36,859 nucleotides of DNA, taken from contig JAPLAV010000043.1 in NCBI GenBank assembly GCA_026393095.1, positions 1 through 36,859 on the forward strand, given 5' to 3'. The position numbers and the translations under genes were made by a program. The stretch is from Actinomycetota bacterium. GTDB taxonomy: Bacteria; Actinomycetota; Actinomycetes; S36-B12; UBA5976. Position 1 is the stretch's first letter, and every line of letters starts with the position of its first letter. This document shows positions 1-9,199 of this stretch, piece after piece. A model generated the notes under the pieces. The model was not told the origin of the DNA. It was given only the letters and a program-made list of their open reading frames with translations, and searched no databases.

Positions 1-822
<822 letters not shown>

Positions 823-838
<16 letters not shown>

Positions 839-864
839 CTTTGAAGTAGCAAGCAACGAGTCAT
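823..864 (-). CDS. leuA leader peptide [13 protein letters not shown]
   Basis: A 13-codon reading frame upstream of leuA has three consecutive leucine codons (TTG CTA CTT) at positions 5-7 and a TAA stop. Its last five codons form one arm of a strong hairpin that continues past the stop. This is the layout of a ribosome-mediated attenuator: stalling on Leu codons would decide which downstream helix forms. There is no Shine-Dalgarno sequence, but a TANNNT -10 element (TACCCT) ends 9 nt before the ATG, so it is probably translated from a nearly leaderless transcript. Leader-peptide control of leuA is known in actinobacteria; this instance is inferred from the sequence. Confidence 0.75.
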
Positions 865-873
865 TATGAATTA

Positions 874-879
874 AGGGTA
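874..879 (-). promoter_or_regulatory. putative -10 element for leuA leader (TACCCT)
   Basis: TACCCT on the minus strand fits the actinobacterial TANNNT -10 pattern and ends 9 nt before the leader-peptide ATG, placing the transcript start within a few bases of it. No convincing -35 is visible. The leuB candidate on the other strand has the same spacing. Confidence 0.45.
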
Positions 880-906
880 GCAGGCACAAAACAAGTAGCG
901 CAGCCC

Positions 907-912
907 TACGCT
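907..912 (+). promoter_or_regulatory. putative -10 element for leuB (TACGCT)
   Basis: TACGCT fits TANNNT and ends 9 nt before the leuB ATG. leuB has no Shine-Dalgarno sequence, which agrees with a nearly leaderless mRNA. The element lies only 27 bp from the divergent leuA-leader -10, so the two promoters must share upstream DNA. Confidence 0.45.
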
Positions 913-921
913 GTACTTATT

Positions 922-1953
922 ATGAATTCCTATCGCGTTGCGCTAATTCCTGGTGACGGCATCGGTGTCGATGTTGTTAATGAAGGTTGCAAAGTTCTAG
1001 ATGCCACGGGTTTGAAATTTGATACCCAAAATTACGATTTAGGTGCTAATCGCTACCTTAAATCTGGAGAAACTCTTCCTGATTCTGTTTTAGCTGAATT
1101 AAAGAAATTTGATGCAATTTTGCTTGGTGCTGTTGGAGATCCAAAGGTTGCACCAGGAATTTTGGAACGAGGACTATTACTTCGCTTACGTTTTGAATTA
1201 GATCACTATGTGAATTTACGTCCAGTTAAATTATTTCCAGGAGTAACTACTCCTTTGGCTGGAAAAACTCCAGAAAACATTGACATGGTTGTTGTGAGAG
1301 AAGGAACTGAAGGCTCATACGTTGGAGCAGGTGGAGTTTTAAGAAAAGGCACCAAAGATGAACTTGCAACAGAGGAATCCTTAAACACAGCTTTTGGAGC
1401 AGAGCGAGTAATTCGCGATGCATTCAAGCGTGCTCAAAATAGGCGTAAACATTTAACACTTGTTCATAAAGCAAACGTACTTGTTTACGCAGGGGATATG
1501 TGGAAGAGAACTTTTGATCGCGTAGCAAAAGAATTTAGTGATGTTAAAACTGATTATCAACACGTTGATGCTGCTTCAATGTTTTTTGTCACAAACCCAG
1601 AAAAATTTGATGTTGTAGTAACAGATAATTTGTTTGGCGACATCTTGACTGACATTGGTGCTGCCATTGCTGGTGGAATTGGATTAGCCGCAAGTGGCAA
1701 TATCAATCCTGAAAAGACAACTCCATCAATGTTTGAACCAGTTCATGGTTCAGCTCCCGATATTGCTGGCAAAGGAATTGCAGATCCAACAGCGGCAATC
1801 ATGAGTGTGTCAATGATGCTTGAGCATTTAGGTGAAAAAGAAGCTGCCAAGAAAATAGAAACAGCTGTGGCAAAAGATTTAGCTACCAGAGGAACAACTA
1901 AGCGAAGTACTTCAGAAATTGGAGATGCAATCGCCAAATTGGTGAGTGCATGA
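922..1953 (+). CDS. leuB: 3-isopropylmalate dehydrogenase
   Basis: Oxidatively decarboxylates 3-isopropylmalate with NAD+ to 2-oxoisocaproate, the third step of leucine synthesis in the cytoplasm. The 343-residue product is close to the usual length. Visible family signatures are the N-terminal LIPGDGIG, the substrate-binding arginine stretch around residues 80-97, the metal-binding [13 protein letters not shown] near 235, and [15 protein letters not shown] near 273. The ATG is chosen because the family starts a few residues before LIPGDGIG. leuB and ilvE overlap by 4 bp (ATGA), so they are translationally coupled. A -10 element just upstream suggests a nearly leaderless mRNA. Confidence 0.97.
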   Translation: MNSYRVALIPGDGIGVDVVNEGCKVLDATGLKFDTQNYDLGANRYLKSGETLPDSVLAELKKFDAILLGAVGDPKVAPGILERGLLLRLRFELDHYVNLRPVKLFPGVTTPLAGKTPENIDMVVVREGTEGSYVGAGGVLRKGTKDELATEESLNTAFGAERVIRDAFKRAQNRRKHLTLVHKANVLVYAGDMWKRTFDRVAKEFSDVKTDYQHVDAASMFFVTNPEKFDVVVTDNLFGDILTDIGAAIAGGIGLAASGNINPEKTTPSMFEPVHGSAPDIAGKGIADPTAAIMSVSMMLEHLGEKEAAKKIETAVAKDLATRGTTKRSTSEIGDAIAKLVSA

Positions 1954-3035
1954 CCTCATTTAGCGTTACCAAAAACTCTTCACCAAAATCTGATGCTGAT
2001 AGAAATGCAATATTAGAAAGTCCAGGTTTTGGTAAACATTTCACCGATCACATGGTTTTAATTGATTGGGAAAAAGATAAAGGATTTATTAATCCACGCG
2101 TTGTTCCTTATGCTCCACTTTCAATAGATCCAGCCAACATGACATTGCATTACGGTCAATCCATATTTGAAGGACTAAAAGCTTACAAACACAAAGATGG
2201 ATCAATAAAGACTTTCAGACCAAAATCAAATGCTGCAAGATTTGCAAAATCTGCCAAAAGAATGGCAATGCCAGAAATTCCAGAAGAATTATTTGTGGAA
2301 GCCATAAAGCAATTAATTGCAGTTGATAAGAATTGGGTTCCAGAAGACAGAGAGAAATCTCTTTACTTAAGACCCTTTATGTTTGCTACCGAAGTTGGCT
2401 TAGGAGTTAGACCTGCCAGTAAATATCTATTTTTAATAATTGCTTCTCCTGCCGGAAACTATTTCCCAGCTGGAGTAAAACCAGTTTCAGTTTGGTTAAG
2501 TAAGGAATATGTACGTGCAGCTCCTGGTGGAACTGGTGAAGCAAAATTTGCGGGAAATTACGCAGCATCATTAATTGCCCAAGCCCAAGCCGCTAAACAA
2601 GGTTGCGATCAAGTTGTGTGGCTAGATGCAATTGAACGTCGCTTCATTGAAGAAATGGGCGGAATGAATCTTTATTTTGTTTATGGCAAAAAGAATGAAA
2701 TTGTTACTCCATCTTTAACAGGATCACTTCTTGCAGGAATTACTCGTGATTCCATTTTGCAACTAGCAAAAGATTTAGGAATGACTTCAGTTGAAAAGAA
2801 AATAAGCATTGAAGACTGGAAAAAAGGTTGCGAACAAGGCGATATCACTGAAGTGTTTGCTTGTGGCACAGCTGCAGTTGTCACCCCTGTTGGCTTAGTT
2901 AAATCAAGTGATGATGAATTCATAGTTGGCCAAGGTGAAACAGGAGCAGTCACAGCCAAAATCCGTGCTGCTTTGTTGGATATTCAAACTGGGGTAGCAA
3001 AAGATGAACACAATTGGACTGTTTCGGTCGGTTAA
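1950..3035 (+). CDS. ilvE: branched-chain amino acid aminotransferase
   Basis: PLP-dependent class IV transaminase that performs the last step for Leu, Ile and Val with glutamate as amino donor. The 361-residue product matches the larger BCAT type: [17 protein letters not shown] around 64-80, the Schiff-base lysine in [11 protein letters not shown] at about K199, and phosphate-cup residues in the C-terminal [11 protein letters not shown]. Its ATG lies inside the leuB stop (4-bp overlap), so translation depends on leuB. Its position between leuB and cimA joins transamination to the Leu and Ile branches. Downstream, 180 bp without a larger gene hold the cimA leader structures. Confidence 0.96.
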   Translation: MTSFSVTKNSSPKSDADRNAILESPGFGKHFTDHMVLIDWEKDKGFINPRVVPYAPLSIDPANMTLHYGQSIFEGLKAYKHKDGSIKTFRPKSNAARFAKSAKRMAMPEIPEELFVEAIKQLIAVDKNWVPEDREKSLYLRPFMFATEVGLGVRPASKYLFLIIASPAGNYFPAGVKPVSVWLSKEYVRAAPGGTGEAKFAGNYAASLIAQAQAAKQGCDQVVWLDAIERRFIEEMGGMNLYFVYGKKNEIVTPSLTGSLLAGITRDSILQLAKDLGMTSVEKKISIEDWKKGCEQGDITEVFACGTAAVVTPVGLVKSSDDEFIVGQGETGAVTAKIRAALLDIQTGVAKDEHNWTVSVG

Positions 3036-3084
3036 ATTACCCCTGTCTTAATACTGCTGTTACAGATGAGGCAAACTAAAGGCA

Positions 3085-3111
3085 ATGAAGAACCAGGAAA
3101 TTATTAGTTAA
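3085..3111 (+). CDS. candidate cimA leader peptide MKNQEIIS
   Basis: A minimal frame of eight codons and TAA in the ilvE-cimA gap carries two adjacent Ile codons (ATT ATT) just before the stop. The next base begins a long hairpin, then a hairpin with a six-T tail, then cimA, which feeds isoleucine synthesis. This order resembles an amino-acid attenuator. Weak points: such a short frame can arise by chance in AT-rich DNA, the nearest purine-rich stretch (AAAGG, 3078-3082) is only 2 nt from the ATG, and I found no clear antiterminator pairing. Confidence 0.45.
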   Translation: MKNQEIIS

Positions 3112-3148
3112 GCGCACTTTTGGGTGATGAAACCCAAACCAAGTGTGC
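3112..3148 (+). promoter_or_regulatory. nested hairpin in cimA leader
   Basis: Outer arms 3112-3119 and 3141-3148 (GCGCACTT with AAGTGTGC, one G-U) enclose an inner stem TTGGGT with ACCCAA (3120-3125 and 3132-3137). It begins immediately after the candidate leader-peptide stop, where a ribosome stalled at the two Ile codons would cover its 5' arm. It may be the pause or switching helix of an attenuator. Confidence 0.55.
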
Positions 3149-3153
3149 TGATG

Positions 3154-3179
3154 CCCTTCGCGAGAGCGAGGGGTTTTTT
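3154..3179 (+). terminator. intrinsic terminator / attenuator before cimA
   Basis: CCCTTCGC pairs with GCGAGGGG around a GAGA tetraloop (8 bp, one G-U) and is followed directly by TTTTTT. It could simply end leuB-ilvE, but only 36 bp separate it from cimA and I see no clear promoter there, so cimA transcription probably has to read through it. That favours a regulated attenuator. Confidence 0.7.
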
Positions 3180-3215
3180 GTTTACTGGAACCAGAAAGAA
3201 TAAGGAGAAAAGAAA

Positions 3216-4814
3216 ATGACAAACAGTTCTTCTCTAGATGCTTCTGCGTTTCATATTTATGACACAACTTTAAGAGATGGTGCTCAACAAGAAGGTTTAA
3301 ACCTTTCGGTGCAAGACAAACTAAACATTGCCAAACATCTTGATTCATTAGGTGTGGGTTATATCGAAGGTGGATGGCCTGGAGCAAACCCTAAAGACAC
3401 AGAATTTTTTGCTAAAGCTCACTCAGATTTAAAACTAAAGTACGCAACCTTAGCCGCATTTGGAAGTACTAGAAGACCAAATGTTAAAGCACAAGATGAT
3501 CCTCAAGTAAGAGCTCTACTTGATTCAAAAGCTCAAGTAATTACTTTGGTTGCTAAATCTTTTGATCGACACGTTGAATTAGCTTTAAAAACCACATTGG
3601 AAGAAAACATTGCCATGATTAAAGACACTGTGGCATTTTTAACTGCTGAAGGTAGACGAGTTTTTCTTGATGCTGAACATTTCTTTGATGGTTATAGAAG
3701 CAATAAGAATTTTGCTCTAGAAGTTGTAAATGCTGCAACTCAAAGTGGAGCAGAAATTGTTGCCCTGTGCGATACAAATGGGGGAATGCTTCCAAACGAA
3801 TTAGGTGAAGTTGTTCATGAAGTTTTAAGTGCTACAAAGGCTCGAATTGGAATTCATTGCCATGATGACACCAACTGTGCAGTGGCAAATACTTTGTCCG
3901 CAGTTGATGCAGGTGCAACCCATGTTCAAGGAACAGCAAATGGTTATGGCGAAAGAAGTGGCAACGCTAACCTATTTAGCGTTGTTGCAAACTTGCAATT
4001 CAAAAAAGGCAAAATTGTTGTGCCAAGTGATGCAATTAAGGAAATGACTCGAATTGCACACGCGGTAAGTGAAATTACTAATATCAACCCAAATCAACAT
4101 CAACCTTACGTTGGCTTTTCAGCATTTGCGCACAAAGCAGGATTACATGCCAGTGCGGTAAAAATTGATCCAATGCTTTACCAACACATAGATCCAGTAC
4201 TTGTTGGAAATGACATGAGAACTTTAGTTTCTGACATGGCAGGCAGAGCTTCAATTGAATTAAAAGGTAAAGAAATGGGATACAACCTTGAAGGCAACAA
4301 AGAGGTTTTAACTTCAGTTGTTGAAAAAGTTAAAGAAATGGAATCTCGTGGCTATACCTTCGAAGCAGCAGATGCATCCTTTGAATTGTTATTAAGAAAT
4401 GAATTAGGTGAAAAAGATCCAAAATATTTCACCGTTGAATCTTGGAAAGCAACAGTTGAACAATCAGAAAATGGCGAAGTTACAACTGAGGCAGTAGTAA
4501 AAGTTAATGCTGGTGGAAAAGTTCTTGAGCAAACTTCTCGCGGAAACGGTCCAGTAAACGCCCTTGATAAAGCTTTAAGAGCAGCTTTAGAAAAGATTTA
4601 TCCAGAATTAGCCAAGTTAGAGCTGATTGATTACAAAGTTCGAATTCTAGAAGGCGTTAAAGGAACTGGGGCTGTCACAAGAGTTTTGATTGAAACCACT
4701 GATGGCAATTCCCAATGGGACACCGTTGGAGTTCACGAAAACGTAATTGCTGCTTCTTGGAATGCAATTTCAGATGCTGTTACTTATGGATTGCTAAAAG
4801 CAAATGTCAAATAA
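3216..4814 (+). CDS. cimA: (R)-citramalate synthase
   Basis: Condenses pyruvate with acetyl-CoA to citramalate, a threonine-independent route to 2-oxobutyrate and isoleucine; LeuCD and LeuB then act on the products. The 532-residue protein opens with the HMGL-like barrel motif DTTLRDGAQQEG (residues 16-27) and has GYIEGGWPGANPKD near 48-61, as in the citramalate-type subfamily. The metal motif GIHCHDDTNCAVAN lies near 212. The last 130 or so residues form the LeuA-type regulatory domain expected to bind isoleucine. A good AAGGAG lies 3202-3207, 8 nt before the ATG. The 3' end overlaps gltX by 11 bp. An isopropylmalate synthase paralogue is the main alternative, but true leuA is at the window start. 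Confidence 0.93.
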   Translation: MTNSSSLDASAFHIYDTTLRDGAQQEGLNLSVQDKLNIAKHLDSLGVGYIEGGWPGANPKDTEFFAKAHSDLKLKYATLAAFGSTRRPNVKAQDDPQVRALLDSKAQVITLVAKSFDRHVELALKTTLEENIAMIKDTVAFLTAEGRRVFLDAEHFFDGYRSNKNFALEVVNAATQSGAEIVALCDTNGGMLPNELGEVVHEVLSATKARIGIHCHDDTNCAVANTLSAVDAGATHVQGTANGYGERSGNANLFSVVANLQFKKGKIVVPSDAIKEMTRIAHAVSEITNINPNQHQPYVGFSAFAHKAGLHASAVKIDPMLYQHIDPVLVGNDMRTLVSDMAGRASIELKGKEMGYNLEGNKEVLTSVVEKVKEMESRGYTFEAADASFELLLRNELGEKDPKYFTVESWKATVEQSENGEVTTEAVVKVNAGGKVLEQTSRGNGPVNALDKALRAALEKIYPELAKLELIDYKVRILEGVKGTGAVTRVLIETTDGNSQWDTVGVHENVIAASWNAISDAVTYGLLKANVK

Positions 4815-6282
4815 AGTTCGCGTTCGTTTTTGTCCATCTCCCACAGGAGATCCACATGTGGGAATGGTTAGAACTGCACTTTTTAACTGGGCTTTTGCAA
4901 AACACAACAAAGGAACTTTTGTTTTTAGAATCGAAGACACAGATGCAGCAAGAGATAGTGAAGAGTCATATAAAGTACTTCTAGATTCAATGCGCTGGTT
5001 AGGCCTTAATTGGGATGAAGGACCAGAAGTTGGTGGACCCTTTGGCCCATATCGCCAAAGTGAACGTATGGATATTTACAAAGATGTAGCAAAAAAACTT
5101 CACGAAAAAGGTTTTGCCTACCACTGTTATTGCACACAAGATGAAGTTGAGGAAAGAAGAAAAGCTCAAAAAGAAAAAGGCCAAACACCAGGCTATGACG
5201 CTCATTGCCGTGAATTAACTGACAAACAAGTTTCAGACTTTAAAGCATTGGGTCGTGAACCGGTTTTAAGATTTAGAATGCCAAGCAAAACCATCACTTG
5301 GAATGATTTAGTTCGTGGCGAATTAAGTTTTGAACACGAACATATTCCTGATTATGTATTAGTTAGAGCAAATGGCGATCCTCTTTACACTTTGGTAAAC
5401 CCAACAGATGATGCACTTATGGAAATTACACATGTTTTGCGTGGTGAAGACTTATTGTCCTCCACTCCTAGACAAATTGCTCTTTATGAAGCTTTCAAAC
5501 AAATTGGAGTAGGACAAGGTATTACTCCAGAATTTGGTCATCTTCCTTATGTAATGGGAGAAGGAAATAAAAAACTTTCTAAGAGAGATCCAGAATCAAG
5601 CTTGTTGATGTATCGCAGGGAGGGATTCTTACCAGAAGGATTACTTAACTACTTGGCACTTCTTGGTTGGTCATTTGGTGACGACATTGAATTTTTCTCC
5701 ATGAAAGAAATGGCTGATAACTTTGAAATCAGCAGAGTAAGTGCCAATCCTGCCCGATTTGATATCAAAAAGTGCACCGCAATTAATGCTGACTGGATCA
5801 GAAAACTCTCCGTTGAAGAATTAGCAAATCGTATGGAAAAGCAATTAATCGAAGTTGGAGTATTGCCAAATTCTCCAAGTAAAGAACAAAAAGACTTGCT
5901 ACTTGCTGCAACTCCATTAGTTCATGAAAGATTAGAAACTCTTTCTCAAGTTCCAGGAATGCTTTCTTTCCTATTTGTTGAAGAAAAAGATTTTGTCGTA
6001 GATCATGAGGATGCTGAGAAATCTTTAACCCACGATATTTTGCCCGCACTTGAAGCAAGTGTGAAAATAATAAAAGAACTACCAGAGTTTAAAACTGAAA
6101 AGTTGCATGATGAATTAAATAGAGTTTTAGTCACAGAAATGGGCTTAAAAGCTCGCATAGTTTTCACAGCGCTACGAGTCGCAGTAACCGGGAGAAGGGT
6201 TTCTCCACCATTGTTTGAATCAATGGAAATCATGGGACGGGAAAAAGTAATTTCAAGAATTGAAAAACATTTAAAGAAGTAA
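4804..6282 (+). CDS. gltX: glutamyl-tRNA synthetase
   Basis: Class I synthetase charging tRNA-Glu and, in organisms that lack GlnRS, also tRNA-Gln for later amidation by GatCAB. The 492-residue length is standard. The HIGH-type motif is PSPTGDPHVGM (about 12-22) and the KMSKS-type motif is KLSKRDPES (about 256). The C-terminal anticodon-binding helical domain ends in GREKVISRIEKHLKK. It overlaps the end of cimA by 11 bp, and tRNA-Gln begins only 5 bp after its stop, so enzyme and tRNA are almost certainly co-transcribed. Whether it is non-discriminating cannot be settled from this window. Confidence 0.96.
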   Translation: MSNKVRVRFCPSPTGDPHVGMVRTALFNWAFAKHNKGTFVFRIEDTDAARDSEESYKVLLDSMRWLGLNWDEGPEVGGPFGPYRQSERMDIYKDVAKKLHEKGFAYHCYCTQDEVEERRKAQKEKGQTPGYDAHCRELTDKQVSDFKALGREPVLRFRMPSKTITWNDLVRGELSFEHEHIPDYVLVRANGDPLYTLVNPTDDALMEITHVLRGEDLLSSTPRQIALYEAFKQIGVGQGITPEFGHLPYVMGEGNKKLSKRDPESSLLMYRREGFLPEGLLNYLALLGWSFGDDIEFFSMKEMADNFEISRVSANPARFDIKKCTAINADWIRKLSVEELANRMEKQLIEVGVLPNSPSKEQKDLLLAATPLVHERLETLSQVPGMLSFLFVEEKDFVVDHEDAEKSLTHDILPALEASVKIIKELPEFKTEKLHDELNRVLVTEMGLKARIVFTALRVAVTGRRVSPPLFESMEIMGREKVISRIEKHLKK

Positions 6283-6287
6283 GCCAG

Positions 6288-6359
6288 TGGGGTATGGGGT
6301 AATTGGCAGCCCAGCGGTTTCTGGATCCGCTCGTCTAGGTTCGAGTCCTAGTACCCCAG
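6288..6359 (+). tRNA. tRNA-Gln (anticodon CUG)
   Basis: A full cloverleaf can be drawn: acceptor 6288-6294 with 6352-6358 (TGGGGTA/TACCCCA), D arm 6297-6312, anticodon stem 6314-6318 with 6326-6330, loop TTCTGGA with anticodon CTG at 6321-6323, T arm CTAGG-TTCGAGT-CCTAG, discriminator G at 6359. The anticodon stem has a U-U mismatch at its loop end (6318/6326). CCA is not encoded. It starts 5 bp after gltX. Confidence 0.95.
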
Positions 6360-6417
6360 CAAAGCAAGTGATGTAGTAATTTTTCCCTTAACACTCGTTC
6401 TTGACGAATAGGAACTC

Positions 6418-7635
6418 ATGGTTAAGCGCAGGCTGCCTCGTCCCCTAGAAGTGATTTCTCTTATTGGTTTTAGATGGCCAAACTTAAATAGAAAACAAGT
6501 AAATCTAAATAAAGCAGTTAACATCTGGGACATTCGAGAATTAGCTTCCAAGAGAACTCCTCGTTCAGTTTTTGATTACACCGATGGGGCATCTGGATCT
6601 GAAGCAAGTTTGAACAGAGCAAGAGAAACTTTTAACAATGTTGAATTTTCACCTCGTGTTTTAAGAGATGTAACAAATGTTGATACTTCTGTAGATATTT
6701 TAGGTATTAAAAATGCTTTGCCTTTTGCATTTGCCGCAACTGGTTTTACTCGAATGATGGGTTATGAAGGCGAACCAGCAGTTGCTCGAGTGGCAGAAAA
6801 ATATGGAATTCTTTATGGCTTATCAACGCTTGGAACAACTTCACCAGAAGATTTGGCAAAAGAAGTCCCAAATGTGCGCCGTTGGTACCAGTTATATGTC
6901 AGACGCGAAAGAGAACCAAATGAGAAGTTAATTGAAAGAGTAAAAGCGTCAGGATATGAAACCATTGTTTTAACAGTTGACACAGTTGTTGGTGGCGTTA
7001 GATATAGAGACGTCAAAAATGGTTTAACAATTCCACCTAAATTAACTTTGAAAACCCTTATTGGTATGGCTAGATATCCAAAATGGTGGATGAATCTTTT
7101 AACCACTGAACCACTGGTTTTTGCTTCCCTTGATATGAAAGACAGTGGCGGAACTGTTGCTGATTTATTGTCAAAGATTTTTGATCCATCAATTACTTTG
7201 GAAGATATTAAGTGGCTTAAATCAGTTTGGAATGGAAAGTTATTAATTAAAGGTGTGCAATCAGTTGAAGACGCCGTAATGCTAAAAAATGCAGGTGTTG
7301 ATGGAGTAATTCTTTCAACTCATGGTGGCAGACAAATGGATAAAGCTCCTGTGCCATTAGAACTGCTTCCCGAAGTTAGAAAAGCAGTTGGTAAAGATTT
7401 CACAGTTTTGATAGACGGTGGCGTTATGGCCGGCACAGATATTTTGGCCGCAATTGGATTGGGTGCCAACGCGGTATTAATTGGTAGAGCTTATTTATAC
7501 GGTTTGATGGCAGGTGGCGAACAAGGTGTTGATCGAGTTGTGGCATTACTAAAAGCCGAAATCGAAATGTCGATGAGACTTCTGGGCATCACAAAGTTGG
7601 ATGAACTAACACCTGATCGTGTGAGAATTCGCTAA
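6418..7635 (+). CDS. FMN-dependent alpha-hydroxy-acid dehydrogenase (L-lactate dehydrogenase-like)
   Basis: A 405-residue member of the FMN-dependent alpha-hydroxy-acid oxidase/dehydrogenase family (LldD, glycolate oxidase, mandelate dehydrogenase). Visible features: FDYTDGASGSE near 52-62, FMN-contacting ATGFTRMMGYEGE, WYQLYVRRERE, TVDTVVGGVRYRD, the conserved lysine in LLIKGVQSVEDA, and the active-site His-Arg segment ILSTHGGRQMDKAPVP near 297-312. The usual SNHGGRQ is STHGGRQ here. The N-terminal MVKRRLPRP extension matches actinobacterial LldD-type proteins. AGGA precedes the ATG by about 5 nt. It lies between two tRNA genes. Substrate (lactate or another 2-hydroxy acid) cannot be fixed from sequence. 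Confidence 0.88.
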   Translation: MVKRRLPRPLEVISLIGFRWPNLNRKQVNLNKAVNIWDIRELASKRTPRSVFDYTDGASGSEASLNRARETFNNVEFSPRVLRDVTNVDTSVDILGIKNALPFAFAATGFTRMMGYEGEPAVARVAEKYGILYGLSTLGTTSPEDLAKEVPNVRRWYQLYVRREREPNEKLIERVKASGYETIVLTVDTVVGGVRYRDVKNGLTIPPKLTLKTLIGMARYPKWWMNLLTTEPLVFASLDMKDSGGTVADLLSKIFDPSITLEDIKWLKSVWNGKLLIKGVQSVEDAVMLKNAGVDGVILSTHGGRQMDKAPVPLELLPEVRKAVGKDFTVLIDGGVMAGTDILAAIGLGANAVLIGRAYLYGLMAGGEQGVDRVVALLKAEIEMSMRLLGITKLDELTPDRVRIR

Positions 7636-7664
7636 CTACGAATTTCTCTTTTTCTTTACGCTGT

Positions 7665-7670
7665 TAGAAT
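7665..7670 (+). promoter_or_regulatory. putative -10 element for tRNA-Glu (and leuCD)
   Basis: TAGAAT in the short gap after the dehydrogenase fits TANNNT and ends 21 nt before the mature tRNA-Glu, a normal distance for a short 5' leader. No clear -35. As no terminator or second promoter is evident between the tRNA and leuC, it may serve leuCD too. Confidence 0.45.
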
Positions 7671-7691
7671 TATTGAAACGGATTTTCCTAC

Positions 7692-7764
7692 AGCCCCGTT
7701 GTGTAGCGGCCTAGCACGCTGCCCTCTCAAGGCGGTAGCGCGGGTTCGAATCCCGTCGGGGCTA
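7692..7764 (+). tRNA. tRNA-Glu (anticodon CUC)
   Basis: Acceptor AGCCCCG/CGGGGCT (7692-7698 with 7757-7763), D stem GTGT/GCAC, anticodon stem 7719-7723 with 7731-7735, loop CTCTCAA with anticodon CTC at 7726-7728, T arm GCGGG-TTCGAAT-CCCGT, discriminator A at 7764. CCA is not encoded. Only 34 bp separate it from the leuC start, so tRNA and mRNA may be processed from one transcript. Confidence 0.95.
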
Positions 7765-7798
7765 CACGAGGCGAAAAAAAGAAATGGAGAAATAAAAA

Positions 7799-9199
7799 GT
7801 GGGTAAGACACTTGCAGAAAAAGTTTGGGATGCACACGTTGTGCACCAAGCAAGTGGTGAACCAGATTTACTTTTTATTGATCTTCATTTAGTTCATGAA
7901 GTAACTTCTCCACAAGCATTTGATGGCTTAAGAGCAGCTAATAGAAAAGTTCGTCGTCCAGACTTAACACTTTTAACTGAAGATCACAACGTTCCAACTC
8001 AAGATATTGATAAACCAATTGCAGATTTAGTCTCTCGTGCTCAAGTAGATGCATTACGAAATAACGCTAAAGAATTTGGCTTAAAGATTTTTTCACTAGG
8101 AAATATTGATCAAGGAATTGTTCACGTAGTTGGACCTCAACTTGGATTGACTCAACCTGGTATGACTGTGGTGTGTGGAGATTCCCATACTTCAACCCAT
8201 GGTGCTTTTGGAGCTCTTGCTTTTGGCATTGGTACCAGTGAAGTAGAACATGTGCTTGCTACTCAAACTTTGCCATTAAAACCATTTAAAACTATGGCAA
8301 TTACAGTTAACGGAAAACTTCCACAAGGTTCAACTGCTAAAGACATTATTTTGGCGGTGATCGCCAAAATCAGTACCGGTGGCGGTCAAGGTTATGTTTT
8401 GGAATATCGCGGTGAAGCAATTCGTTCACTTTCAATGGAAGGTCGAATGACAATTTGCAACATGAGTATTGAAGCAGGTGCTCGTGCAGGAATGATTGCT
8501 CCTGATGAAACCACTTTTGAATACTTAAAGGGTCGAGATCATGCTCCAAAGGGCAAAGACTGGGATGACGCAGTTGCTTATTGGAAGACTTTAAAAACAG
8601 ATGATGATGCCAAATTTGATGCTGAAGTAATTATTGATGCCAATTCATTAACGGCTTTTGTTACCTGGGGAACTAATCCTGGACAAGGTGTATCAATTGA
8701 TGATGTTGTGCCAGATCCAAATTCCTTTACTAATCCAACAGAAAAATCAGCAGCAGAACGTGCTCTTGTTTATATGGACCTAAAATCTGGAACCAAAATG
8801 CGCGATATCAAAGTTGACACAGTATTTCTTGGCTCTTGCACCAATGGTCGTATCGAAGATTTAAGAGCAGCAGCAGCAATTTTGAAAGGCAAAAAAGTAG
8901 CTTCTAGTGTGCGCATGATGGTAGTTCCAGGAAGTGCCAAAGTTGCTATCCAAGCAGAACATGAAGGTTTGCCTGCGATATTTAAAGAAGCAGGAGCAGA
9001 TTGGCGAAGTGCAGGTTGTTCAATGTGTTTGGGAATGAATCCTGACAAGTTGAAACCGGGAGAACGCGCTGCTTCAACTTCAAATAGAAACTTTGAAGGA
9101 CGACAAGGTCCAGGTGGAAGAACTCATTTAGTTTCTCCATTAGTTGCTGCTGCAACTGCCATTACAGGTCATCTTTCAACTCCAGATGAGATCAAATAA
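7799..9199 (+). CDS. leuC: 3-isopropylmalate dehydratase, large subunit
   Basis: Large [4Fe-4S] subunit of isopropylmalate isomerase, which converts 2- to 3-isopropylmalate and also handles citramalate. 466 residues. Cluster ligands are visible in [11 protein letters not shown] (Cys near 345) and CSMCLGMN (Cys near 406 and 409); the N-terminal [32 protein letters not shown] block is diagnostic. The start is GTG, with GGAG at 7786-7789 about 9 nt upstream, and matches the family start ([15 protein letters not shown]). The stop TAA shares one base with the leuD ATG. The IclR-family regulator commonly found beside leuCD in actinobacteria is absent here; tRNA-Glu lies directly upstream. Confidence 0.97.
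   Translation: MGKTLAEKVWDAHVVHQASGEPDLLFIDLHLVHEVTSPQAFDGLRAANRKVRRPDLTLLTEDHNVPTQDIDKPIADLVSRAQVDALRNNAKEFGLKIFSLGNIDQGIVHVVGPQLGLTQPGMTVVCGDSHTSTHGAFGALAFGIGTSEVEHVLATQTLPLKPFKTMAITVNGKLPQGSTAKDIILAVIAKISTGGGQGYVLEYRGEAIRSLSMEGRMTICNMSIEAGARAGMIAPDETTFEYLKGRDHAPKGKDWDDAVAYWKTLKTDDDAKFDAEVIIDANSLTAFVTWGTNPGQGVSIDDVVPDPNSFTNPTEKSAAERALVYMDLKSGTKMRDIKVDTVFLGSCTNGRIEDLRAAAAILKGKKVASSVRMMVVPGSAKVAIQAEHEGLPAIFKEAGADWRSAGCSMCLGMNPDKLKPGERAASTSNRNFEGRQGPGGRTHLVSPLVAAATAITGHLSTPDEIK

Noticed and set aside
3112..3148. SAM-I-like riboswitch core (GATGAAACCC followed by AACC) in the cimA leader
   Set aside because: The resemblance covers only one hairpin loop. The other helices and the four-way junction of SAM riboswitches are not present, and cimA is not a sulfur gene.
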